From positions 19,825,412 through 19,889,411 of the forward strand of contig CM029663.1 of assembly GCA_017311315.1 (NCBI GenBank): a DNA stretch of 64,000 bases. The letters run 5' to 3'. The position numbers were made by a program, and so were the translations under genes. The notes under the pieces are model-generated. The model ran no database searches. It was not told where the DNA came from and saw nothing but the letters and a program-made list of their open reading frames with translations. Below are positions 54,673 to 64,000 of the stretch, in pieces. This stretch comes from Dendrocalamus latiflorus. Taxonomy: Eukaryota; Streptophyta; Magnoliopsida; Poales; Poaceae. How positions within the stretch are numbered: position 1 is the first letter of the stretch; each line of letters starts with the position of its first letter.

Positions 54673-56617
54673 TATATGGTCAATATAGTTGTCTCTAGTG
54701 ATCTTATATAATTAATAGATTATCCATACATTTATCTATATAATAATATAGATAATAAAAACTGTCTATAAAACCATTTGTTAAATACTACACAATATGT
54801 TTCTCTTTTCTTCGTATCATCTAAAATTCTACTCTCTGTTCTTTTTTACTTGACTTTCTAAAATCCATGTCGTCAAATTTTTTAAAATTTGACCACCAAT
54901 ATATTTAAAATTGTCTAGATTGATATACGAAAATTATATCATTATATTTATTATTAAAATTTTTTATAATATTATAATTTTATTAGTATATCTTAGTGTA
55001 AAATTATAAAAAGTAACGAACAGAATTACATCTCAAAGATCTAAAAAATCAAACATGTAAGTAAAAAATCGAAGAGTATATAATACATGCTTAACAAGAC
55101 ATTATACATGCCCTTAGTGCATCTAAGCTCCATGGTTGCGCCTAGGCCCAGGGTCCAGCAAGAGCAACTTGCTCGTTTTTCAAAGATAACTAGTATTGAG
55201 GCTGCTCCAAATGGCTTTTGGCTGTAGCCATTGGATGAAAGTACACTGGAGGCTGGGAGTTCATCTGATTCCAATCCTCTTAGTGAAGCAAGTGCACATC
55301 ACTTATTTTATCTCTCTTTTATCTTTCTCCCTATGATTTCTGTTTATCAAAAAATATGGTTTCTGTTCACTTTTTTTAAGAAAAACTCCTCTCTTTTAGT
55401 TCGTTCTGTTCTCGTTAAGAAAGACGTCTTTGGATCTGCAACTTCTTAGTTTTGGTGACATGTTAAACAAACCAGATCTGCAGTTCTCAGAGATGAGGAT
55501 GTAGAAATGATGGAAACCGTTGCTTGTTACAATGGAAGCAAAACAGAAACTGCATAGCTCCATTGAAAACGGAAGCTGCTAATGACTATAAGATGATTAT
55601 GTCAAACACAAAAATAATGACTATGAGATGATTATGTCAAAAAAAATCTCACTGGTATTAATAGAGTTGGATAAAGAGGGAAATTTGATGACCGAAGTTT
55701 TCTGGGAAGGAAATAAGTCATAAACTTGCAAGGAGAACTTTGATTTGCTTGTACTGCTGAACCGCCCGCGTCAATCAGCATAACCGAGTAACAGACACCA
55801 TGTTTTAAAATTACTTACTAGGTTGCATACAACCCATCAAAGCCTTCCTTATGCCTTGCATCGGTAGTAAATCTTATTCATGAATCGTGATAGACATACA
55901 AGATATCAAATCCTCCGGGCATATTCACAGAACATGCCGTTTCAATCTATGTCGCATGACCCACTGCCCAAATCCTAGAACCTTACTCTCAAGAAACTAG
56001 AAAGAAACTTTACTCGTCAAAAGCAGCAAATTGTGACGTGAAGGTGATTCATGATGCACCCTAATTCGGGGTTGTATAGCTGAATTCAGTAGCTTTTGCA
56101 TGACCAGTAGGTTCTCCAGAGTAAGGAAAAGAATGACATAGAGAATCTTCAGCATTTGGATTCTGCTCCTTTGATAACTAGCATCAATAGGGATTGACTA
56201 AATGACAATGATACGGTGGGCTGCCATCAGTTTGTGAACGAACATATTCTTTCTATTTTAAGCATGTGTTTCGCAAGGGTTTGGGGGCACATTAAATACA
56301 ACTAAATCTACACATACCTTCAGTTAAAATTGGCTGCCAGCTTGTGAAACCCAGAATTTGATTGACAAGAAGAGCATGTAAACACGCCATGCATCAACGT
56401 CCTACAGTGCGGACAGTCCAGCTCTCTCATCTGCAGTTTATCCAATTCCAGCGTCATTCCTACCAACTGGACAATTTATCTGCAGTTCCTCATCTGAAGT
56501 AGTGTAATCCCTAAACCAAAGGTAACCTCTGCAGTTATGTCAAGTGGCTCCAGGTAAATCAATTTACAGTAGGGATGCTATACTCATATTTTTTAGTGCT
56601 ACCGCAGCTGCTAGGAA
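54673..56617. other. intergenic region with one MITE-like remnant, no gene
   Basis: Bases about 54,830-55,030 start TACTCTCTGTTC and end AACGAACAGAATTACA, with AT-rich matching flanks, an old Stowaway-like MITE. A short direct duplication (ATGACTATGAGATGATTATG and relatives) is seen at 55,580-55,640. From 55,400 to 56,617 only AT-rich intergenic and 3' untranslated DNA of the next gene is seen. Confidence 0.4.
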
Positions 56618-59600
56618 TCAGGGATCTGGAATGTCTGAAGAGGGAAGAAACCTCATCAGAAAGCTGGAGAGCGACCATACACAGATAACACCAAGAATTT
56701 GAAGGACAGTCAGTAGTGCTCCTAAGGAGTTCATGATAGCCAAAGTCTGATTTGTTGCCTCCGTTCCTCTAACAGAAAAGGTGAGTGCTGTCACCAGCTG
56801 AGCTGCCCTGTTCAGCTGGTGAAGCCTGTAGACCTGGAAGGATTGTGGAAAGAAGTAAATGACACATGCTAAGAACTATTGAAGTGTTTCACTAGAGAAA
56901 GAAACGTCAATTAAGATGCATTTGCTTGCGATTCCAGAATAAAACATGAAGATGCAATTACTTGATTTATTGAAATGAACATAAGTTTTTTTAGAAGGAG
57001 CATGAGTAAAGTACATGGCAACATATTTGGAGATGAAATGGAAAAGCATGGCTCACAGAAACAAGAAGGAATGCAAACAACCTGATGCTAGCTTCTACAT
57101 ATGTATGCATACGGTGCAAGGATAAAAAAACGGTGGCAACCAGCTGATTACCGGTGGTACCGGCCTGGACCAGTAAAAAATATCGGTCCGAAAAGTTGTA
57201 CATTTATAATTTGAATTTTTAAATTTAAAATGTAGCAAGAAATGTTACTATATGCTTTTTTGCAAGCTAATGAAAGTATTAGAGCTAAGATAATGAAGTT
57301 AAATTGTATTAAATGAAGCAACAACATGAAAGCTTTCTTATCAACCGATTTCTTATCAACATGAGGAATTTGTGTCAAACTTGTGTCCTTGTTCATCGGT
57401 GACCAGCCGGTAACCAGTCAATTCCGGCCGGTTACCGCACGAACATTCAATTTTTTGTTAGAGCATTCAAATTTTTGTTTGATGAAATTTGGTTGATTAA
57501 AACCAGTAACCGACACTGGGGAGGGTCCGATATTTTTCCCATATCCGGTTTTTGAATCCTTGACATGGTGTCATTTTTTTTGGTCATGTCACAAAATGCA
57601 GTTAATCCTCAAGTGCTGTGTTGCATCCTAACCCTCAATCAGAACAGAAATTCATACATCAACTAAGTTATATATTAAGTGCTCAATATATAGTTTCCCA
57701 TAAATATCAGGATTTTTTTTTAGGTTTTGCCTCATTCATACAGAGTTATTAAATTTTTCTGAAGGATGAAAGGGAGAGCACTATATGGTTGGACAAACAA
57801 ACCTATCAGAAATATTGTTGCTTACATATTTAAATGATTTAGAGAACATTATCTACTAGCCTTTTTTACTGGACTGTATTTTTTAAATTTAATGTTTCGT
57901 CTAGATTCTACAAATGCTCCCGAGTCACCATTAAGCAATTGAAAATTTACCCAGTGGACTGATACACCAAATTCCAAACATCAGATCACTACTAATGACT
58001 ACCATCTTAACATATTGCATAAAAGATCTGTGCTTCTCTACCAAAACACACTTGATTATAACCAGAAAGTGCAACTTCAGGATCCAATAATACCAGGATA
58101 AATTTAATAACCAAATTACCTTAAAGATAATAGGAATAACTGGCCAGGAAGGTGATTTTCGATATCGTGCATACTGCTCGAACGCAAATTGTACAACAAG
58201 ACCTACTAAATAAGGGGCAAGAGTAGCTGAAGCTGCTGGTCCAGTCCAGGGCCAGACCATGCCCATTGTCAAAAGCGGTATTATCAAGCTCAGAACCATT
58301 GTCGTTACTGAAGAAATACGGAAAAATCTTGATTTTGACCATACGTAACTCTTTGGTGCTACTTGCTGCAAAGGCCTCCAGACTTTATCAATCAATAGGA
58401 CAAAAATTGCGACTCCTCCGTAAAACAGTGCCTCGGTAAAGAATAGTATAAGAAAATCTGCAAACAATAGCAAAAATCCATCAGGTAATGCAGTCATGCC
58501 TAAACTTCGTCCGAATGTGGAATGGTACATGTAGTGTCCTTGGAGTAGATGTGTAAATATCTAACAAATGAATGATCAATGATGTATATCAGGGTTCATT
58601 TAAGCAAAAACAGAACTGTTATGAGGTGTATTGGAATAGCAAGATGTAAAGCAATGACAAATAACATATTTTCAAGCACTAGCTATTTATATGCCATCTA
58701 GCGGAATAAATGCTACCAACGGGCACAGATATATGATAGTGGTAAGTGGTAACCAACAAAATTGGTTTTCATCAATTATTAAAAGGTGGGACTGGGAGAT
58801 GCACAAATCTAAGTTCTGCATAAACTACTACAGAAACAAGATAGAGAAACCATCAGCGTATTGAATTCCTGAACTATCAAAGAAAGCATACCTGTCAACA
58901 GGGAATCCTCAAACACAGCTGAGAGTACTTTGCGCAAGTAAAGCGATGGAAGAACCAAGAACGCCACAAGGATAGTTGGACCAACAAACCAAACTAATCT
59001 AGATGCTTCCTTGCCAGGATGCGGCACACTCTCCACACTTTTCGTTTGAGAGTTGCTGCCTTGGAATGAGATGAATCCTGGTTTTCCAACACCCCTCTCA
59101 GTAAAATAGGAGGAGCTGGCAGATGCAGGGGAATCTCCAGTGCTACTCTCAGTCTCTTCTAACACCGGTGTGTCCGTGTTCGGTGAAGTAATTGGTTCCT
59201 GTTTGTCCGTAGCAGCGCAGGAAATAATTCGCTCAATATGAAACCGTCCGTCATGGTTGCTGAAGCTTCTTGAAACTTGGCCTGTTAACATGTAGTAAAA
59301 ATCAGCATGAAGGGATATTCGAATACAATGAAGAGCTTTTTGGAAAGTACATGGACCAAGGAAAAATTACCTTTTAGAGTATCTAAGTGCTGCATCCTAC
59401 TTCCATTCACTCTCTGAACTGGAAGTGACCTTGCAAACTGAGAGATAACCCATGTTACTAGTATGTTAGTAAGGCTAAATCAAACAATTCAGTACCTCTT
59501 CATGCTCATAGCATCCAGAATCACAGAAAAATATGGAGTATAAAGCAGGTACTTGTGACTGTGGCCATTCTAAGCACCTTCACATGTTGTCTCTCTAAAA

Positions 59601-59967
59601 TGTCTACCGCCTGCTATGGCTAACTCAATGTCAAACTCACTGGCACGTTTACACCGCACCCATGAGAGAGATCGAAGTATTTCTTTCTTTCTTTCTTTCT
59701 TTCGACTAATTGGAATATATGCAATATTGGGAGTTCCACCAGCAACTAATTAAAACCCTACTTAATACCCCAAGAAGCAAACAACCGAATACGAAAGGGT
59801 ACAACCACCGCAAAAAATTCTAGGTGTTTTGAGGAGGGGATTGCCTTGGAATAGGAGTAAGCGAAGGAGGTGAAGCGGCAGCGAGGAGAGACGGAGAAGG
59901 CGAGCGCAGACGGGGAGGCGGGCCCGGGGCGGAGCCGGATGGCGGGGGGGCTTGCCGCGGCGGCCAT
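56618..59967 (-). CDS. conserved plastid-type integral membrane protein, unknown function
   Basis: Five-exon gene on the minus strand: 59967-59809, 59437-59371, 59281-58892, 58457-58120 and 56833-56618. The last four exons are joined by GT-AG introns in frame; the donor of exon 1 (59,809) is my best choice among several GT sites. The product is about 389 residues. The N-terminus MAAAASPPAIRLRPGPASPS is Ser/Ala/Arg-rich and looks like a plastid transit peptide. Later come a Ser/Thr-rich region and about five hydrophobic segments: WFVGPTILVAFLVLPSLYLR, LILFFTEALFYGGVAIFVLL, TMVLSLIIPLLTMGMVWPW, TLAPYLVGLVVQFAFE, and near the end ALLTVLQILGVICVWSLSSF. The block YRLHQLNRAAQLVTALTFSV just before the last helix looks strongly conserved in plant homologues as I remember them. 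No enzyme motif is visible and I do not know the function. Intron 4 holds an hAT-like element; a fold-back element lies 177 bp upstream of the start. Confidence 0.78.
57117..57562. mobile_element. hAT-like element in intron 4 of the membrane gene
   Basis: The left end reads CAAGGATAAAAAAACGG and the right end CCGGTTTTTGAATCCTTG, imperfect inverted ends. Eight-base flanks ATACGGTG and ACATGGTG agree at six of eight bases, in keeping with an old hAT duplication. The interior holds repeated CCGGT words (ACCGGTGGTACCGG, CCAGCCGGTAACC). No transposase is present. Confidence 0.65.
59680..59704. repeat. (TTTC)n microsatellite in intron 1
   Basis: Six consecutive TTTC units in the first intron of the membrane-protein gene. 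Confidence 0.9.
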
Positions 59968-60143
59968 GGACGCCTCTCTTCCGTTGTAATTATCTGTAGC
60001 AGTGGGCAGCAGCAGGGGGAAGAGAGGACGGTGGGACGGGCGCCGCAGGGGGGATGCGGCCGCTTGGCCCGGTCCGGTACTCCGGTTGGTGTGGTGGTCG
60101 TCGCCTCGCCTGCCGCACGCGCACGGTCCCCTCCCCTCGGGTC

Positions 60144-60557
60144 GGGAAAATTACATATGTATCCATAGTTAATAGGCTCTTGTAAATTTACCCTATACTT
60201 AAGTGGCCTTGTAATTTTGCCCCATACTTGACATGCCCTCTTATTATTTTGCCCCATTGCCCATTTAGCTCCTATTTTAATTTCGTTTTTCATTTTTTTG
60301 GGCTGTAAAATTTCATTTTACAAAGTTATCCATTAAATGTCTAAAACATTCTCTTTGCTCGGCCTGTGGAAAAATATTTTTTACTGCATTTTTCCTGCCC
60401 CAAAAAATGAAAAACGAAATTAAAATAGGAACTAAATGGGCAATGAGGCAAAATAATAAGGGGGCATGTCAAGTATAGGGCAAAATTACAAGGCCACTTA
60501 AGTGTGGGGCAAATCTACAAGTGCTTACTAACTATGGGGTACATGTGCAATTTTCCC
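60144..60557. mobile_element. fold-back MULE-type MITE, 414 bp, 9-bp duplication
   Basis: Starts GGGAAAATTACATATGTA and ends CATGTGCAATTTTCCC. The two halves are inverted repeats of about 160 bp each, sharing words such as AAGTATAGGGCAAAATTACA and GGGCAATGAGGCAAAATAAT with their complements. The 9-base word CCTCGGGTC flanks both ends (60,135-60,143 and 60,558-60,566), a Mutator-type length. The centre holds CATTTTTTGGGGC-type spacers. It lies just upstream of the membrane-protein gene. Confidence 0.9.
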
Positions 60558-60566
60558 CCTCGGGTC

Positions 60567-61012
60567 ATGTATGGTGCGGCTGCCATGTCAGGACTCGGTT
60601 GTCCACTGGCCTTGCGCCCTTGGGCTGCAATCTCACCGGGGACTCGATCCGACTACGATGACCTTTGTTCAGTGGGCGGCGCGCTTGGCAGGCTTGCTCT
60701 GGGCCGTTAAGCCGACGAGCCCACAGCCTCGGAAAGCCTTCGACCGAGATCCGCCTCGAACTCCCAACTCGCACCCACCAGCCTCCCTTCTGTCCATCAG
60801 TGTCTATGGCAGCACTGTTCAAACTAATTTTTACTATGGTTTTTCACTATAACTATTAGTATTCAGTTAAAATAGGTCCTGTAGTGACTATTAATTTTTT
60901 TTACCGAAATATTCAATTAAAAAAGAGAAGAAATAAAAACCTTTACATCTCCTCAGACAATATAAAAAAATCATGTTAAAAAACTGACGCGTTTCGAATC
61001 AGCTTCTAAAAA
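60567..61012. other. no gene recognised
   Basis: The first 250 bp are GC-rich and hold a phrase (GCCGTTAAGCCGACGAGCCC) without a recognisable gene; the rest is AT-rich. Confidence 0.35.
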
Positions 61013-61015
61013 TTA

Positions 61016-62167
61016 GAGCATCTCCAGCAGAAGCCCTCAAACCAGGGCCCCTACTTTTGGGCTCCCCCTATTTTTGAGGGCTCAAATTTTTTGCATCCAC
61101 TCCAACAGCAGCCCTCAAATCAGGGCTCTCAAATCTATCCCAACAGACAATGACACATAGGACTCACCCGTCATCCCCTCCTCGCGGGGACAAGAAGAGT
61201 CGTGTCGGGCGGGGGAACATCGGCGAGCGGAGAGGAGCCGCCGGGACGTCGCCGGAGGGGAGGAGCTGCGCCGGATCTAACCGGAGGGGGGAGCCGCGCC
61301 AGATCTCCCCGCGAGGAGAGGAAGCGTCGGGCCAGGATCTCGCGCAGGGAGGGGTCGGCCACGCCGGGAGCCGGGGAGGAGCCGCGCCGGGAGCCCGGGA
61401 CGTCCCCGCGAGGAGCGCGTCGGAGTGGAGTGGACCAATCTCGAAACACCACGAATCAGCGCGAGTGGAGTGGAGCGGATTGGATTGGGCTCCCGTACCA
61501 GGGGTTCGGAGGAGAGGGAGCAGTCCTTGGGGTCGAAGCCGAGGACCGCGACGGCGGGCTGGGACGAGGCCCGTCTGTACGCCGCGAGGACGCGGGTGGC
61601 CTTCTCCTTCCAGCGCCAGATCCACGCCGCGCACGCCACCTTCCCGCCGCCCGCCGCCTCGCCGCCTCGTCGCGCGCGGGGGAGAGAAAGAAGTCGCGCG
61701 CGTGGCAGAGAAGGAAGTCGCGCGCGGGAGGCGCTTGCGGGCGGGCTGCGGGCGTCGCTTGCGGGCGGGGTGCGGACGGGCTGCGGGCTTCGTGCGCGGG
61801 GAGGGGAACTGGCGGCGCGCACGGGCGGGGAGGGAGGCGGGCGGCGCGCACGGGCGGGGAAAGACGAAGGTGGGGAAAGAGGCGCGCGAGGAGGGGAACA
61901 GGCGGCGCGCGAGGGAGGGGAAAGACGCGCGCGAGGAGGGAACAGGCGGTGCGCGAGGGAGGGGAAAGAGGCAGCGGCGCGTAGAAAACTGCTCCAACTG
62001 TGATTTGGGGGCTTGGCCTAGAGCCCCAGGAATGAGGGCTGAGGGGGGATTTAAGGGGGCCCTCAAATTTGAGGGCTCTAGTAGGGGCTCTGCTGGAGCT
62101 CTATTTTTGTCTCAAACCCTTAAATTTGGTTTTGGGGGCTCAAGTAGGGGCCCTGCTGGAGATGCTC
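61016..62167. mobile_element. TTA-flanked TIR element, 1.15 kb, possible gene capture
   Basis: Ends read GAGCATCTCCAGCAGAAGCC on the left and GGCCCTGCTGGAGATGCTC on the right. TTA occurs on both sides (61,013-61,015 and 62,168-62,170), fitting PIF/Harbinger. Subterminal words GAGGGCTC, GCCCTCAAA and GGGGCTC recur at both ends. The interior is extremely GC-rich. On the minus strand it includes an unusually protein-like stretch, VACAAWIWRWKEKATRVLAA then YRRASSQPAVAVLGFDPKDC, followed by GTACGGG, which could be a splice donor. That suggests a captured exon. A tandem-like GC region with GGCGGCGCGCACGGGCGGGG lies at 61,800-61,990. No transposase is seen. Confidence 0.75.
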
Positions 62168-62170
62168 TTA

Positions 62171-63117
62171 GAGCTTAAAAACCAAAAGCCGTTTTGATCA
62201 GGTAGGTCTTCCTTGTTGGGCTCTGTGTTCTGGGTGTGGCTTGCACGCAGGTACCGTCTAGTCGACCTAGCTTAGGTTATATGGTTGATTTTGTGTCGCC
62301 TTGGGTGCGACTTCTTCACCGAGGGTTCGCTCATCACCTGCTATGCTTAGGGGGTCAATTATAGTGGAGAAAATTGATCATTTGCCACTTTGAAGAGTGG
62401 GCTTCGCAAATTTGCCACTTTCAAAATTGACTTCGTAAAAATGCCATGCAGTACATGTACATCTTGATTACCATGCCATTTGAGCCATTTAGCTCATTTA
62501 ATATTTGTTTTGCTAATTTCTGGGGCTGAAAAAGACAATTCTACCCTTGCACTGCATGGGCTTTGGATCGGGAGATGAAACGTCGCCCGAAGCAACGATC
62601 TGCACTGCATCTCCTGCATCCCCGCGCGGCCTCCCGGCGCTGCATCCCCGGCCGGCTTCCCCGCGCCGCCCTCCGCGCACGGCGGCCTCCCCGCGCCTGC
62701 CTCCCCGCCGGCCAGCCTCCTCGCGCCTGCCTCCCCGCCGGCCGGCCTCCCCGCGCTGCATCCTGCCGTCCAGACTGCTCAGGTGCATGGCTTCAAGTAT
62801 CTCTGGGATGGTGGTTTCTCTCGGCCTACATCAACTGATGAAGCACCAATGCTGTTATACTCTTGGCCAGATAAGCAGGTCAACTGAATTTTGACTGTTG
62901 AAACCCTTAATTATTTGACAATCTTTATTTCCATTTGTTTTGCAAGTTGGTATTTATCTGTATGTTTACCAATAGTTTCATCTATTCCTTGATGAGACAC
63001 AGTTCAGTATTTGACTCATCTAAGAGTTTTTCTAACTTCGGTGACATGTTTGAATCCCAGGGAAGAAACTTCGGTACACTTGATTCAAACATACATTTCA
63101 TTTCAATAGCTCTTGAG
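62171..63117. other. intergenic region with one TE-like end and GC-rich repeats
   Basis: Bases about 62,367-62,530 start GGAGAAAATTGATCATTTGC and have repeated TTGCCACTTT words, like one end of a MULE-type MITE; I cannot find the other end. Bases 62,590-62,770 hold imperfect 30-bp repeats of CCTCCCCGCGCCTGC and CTCCCCGCCGGCC. No gene is recognised. Confidence 0.4.
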
Positions 63118-63126
63118 TTTTTTTTA

Positions 63127-63946
63127 GGGAAAATTTGTTCAGTAGCACTGAAAGCTCACCTCTTTCAGAAAATACCACTAAAAAAACGGGGTACCGGATA
63201 TTGCCACCGAAAAATTCATTTTTCTTCGGGATTTACCATTCTGGACAAAAATACCCCTCTCCCTCCCCCTCCCTCACCTTCTCTCCTCTGCGCTGCCCCG
63301 TCCGCCTGCATCTCCCCCACCGCCGGCCTCCCCGCCTCCTCCTCCGCCCGCCGCTCGCCTCCCCGCCTCCTCCTCCGCCCGCCGCTCGCCTCCTCCCTCT
63401 CCGCGCGCCCCCTCCCCGCCGCCGTTGGCCTCCTCCTCGCCCCCTCCTCCGACCGCCGCCTCCCCGCCTCCTCCGCTCGCCGCTCGCCGCCTCCTCCCTC
63501 TCCGCGCGCAGCAAAACCGCCGCCGCCAGCGCCACCTCTTCGGCCGGACGCGGGGGAGCGGGGAAAGGAGGAGGAGGAGGCGCAGGGAGGTGGGGGCGGA
63601 GGAGGAGGCGGGGAGGCGAGAGGCGGGCGGAGGAGGAGGCGGGGAGGCGGCGGTCGGAGGAGGGGGCGAGGAGGAGGCCAACGGCGGCGGGGAGGGGGCG
63701 CGCGGAGAGGGAGGAGGCGAGCGGCGGGCGGAGGAGGAGGCCGGGAGGCCGGCGGTGGGGGAGATGCAGGCGGACGGGCGGCGCAGAGGAGAGAAGGTGA
63801 GGGAGGGGGAGGGAGAGGGGTATTTTTGTCCAGAATGGTAAATCCCGAAGAAAAATGAATTTTTCGGTGGCAATATCCGGTACCCCTTTTTTTAGTGGTA
63901 TTTTCCGAAAGAGGTGAGCTTTCAGTGCTACCGAACAAATTTTCCC
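63127..63946. mobile_element. fold-back MULE-type element, 820 bp, very long arms
   Basis: Starts GGGAAAATTTGTTCAGTAGC and ends GCTACCGAACAAATTTTCCC. The two halves are inverted repeats over nearly the whole length, with the same word order and only small indels, meeting near 63,536. TTTTTTTTA lies on both sides (63,118-63,126 and 63,947-63,955), a 9-bp duplication, though in T-rich DNA. The outer 140 bp are AT-rich; the inner part is a GC-rich purine/pyrimidine tract built from GGAGGAGGCGGGGAGGC-type words. Both strands therefore show nearly the same open frames, which are not supported as genes. Confidence 0.88.
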
Positions 63947-64000
63947 TTTTTTTTAATACACATGCACAGACAACTCACAGAATATTGTTTTGACATTTGG

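Noticed and set aside
61150..62178. 342- and 300-codon frames in the GC-rich element
   Set aside because: Mostly Arg/Gly/Pro low complexity on both strands; only one short minus-strand stretch looks protein-like and is reported as a possible capture.
62935..63938. 307- and 240-codon frames at the right edge
   Set aside because: They are mirror images caused by the long palindrome, not genes.

Overview
This is a stretch of plant nuclear DNA, most likely from a grass. The evidence is GC-rich first exons beside AT-rich introns, plant GT-AG introns, an HVA1-type LEA gene, a MASS-type MAPK-substrate gene, a plastid CLC-e channel gene, and a dense mix of MITEs and of hAT, PIF/Harbinger-like, CACTA, MULE, LINE and LTR elements typical of grass genomes. 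I cannot name the species.

Layout. 0-5.2 kb: a degenerate GTTTCA-rich tract, then an ABA-type group 3 LEA gene on the plus strand. 5.3-13.8 kb: a hairpin repeat array, a germin-like pseudogene, a decayed minus-strand Copia, and the 3' part of a Sirevirus-like element (ORF remnant, polypurine tract, LTR) lying inside another Copia. 14.3-24 kb: a MASS-like gene, a 5'-truncated LINE with its target duplication, and a seven-exon CLC-e gene on the minus strand whose introns hold an hAT and a Stowaway-like MITE. 25-44 kb: a non-autonomous CACTA carrying a histone H3 remnant, next to an ABCG half-transporter pseudogene. That pseudogene is split by a 3.8 kb solo-LTR-like insertion and by an hAT element that itself received a 9.56 kb CACTA. 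The CACTA holds a frameshifted TNP2 gene and an open 854-codon gene ending in a Ulp1-like protease domain. 45-64 kb: a probable solo LTR, a one-exon F-box/kelch gene, a PIF-like 1.3 kb element, a complete MULE with transposase, a five-exon plastid-type membrane protein gene on the minus strand, and two fold-back elements and one PIF-like element in the last 4 kb.

The host genes judged functional are the LEA, MASS-like, CLC-e, F-box/kelch and membrane-protein genes. They are unrelated in function and share no operon-like organisation. The clearest story is layered transposition. At least nine insertions can be delimited by matching or near-matching target-site duplications read directly from the sequence (15, 9, 9, 9, 8, 8, 5, 3 and 3 bp), so the order of events in the ABCG locus can be reconstructed.
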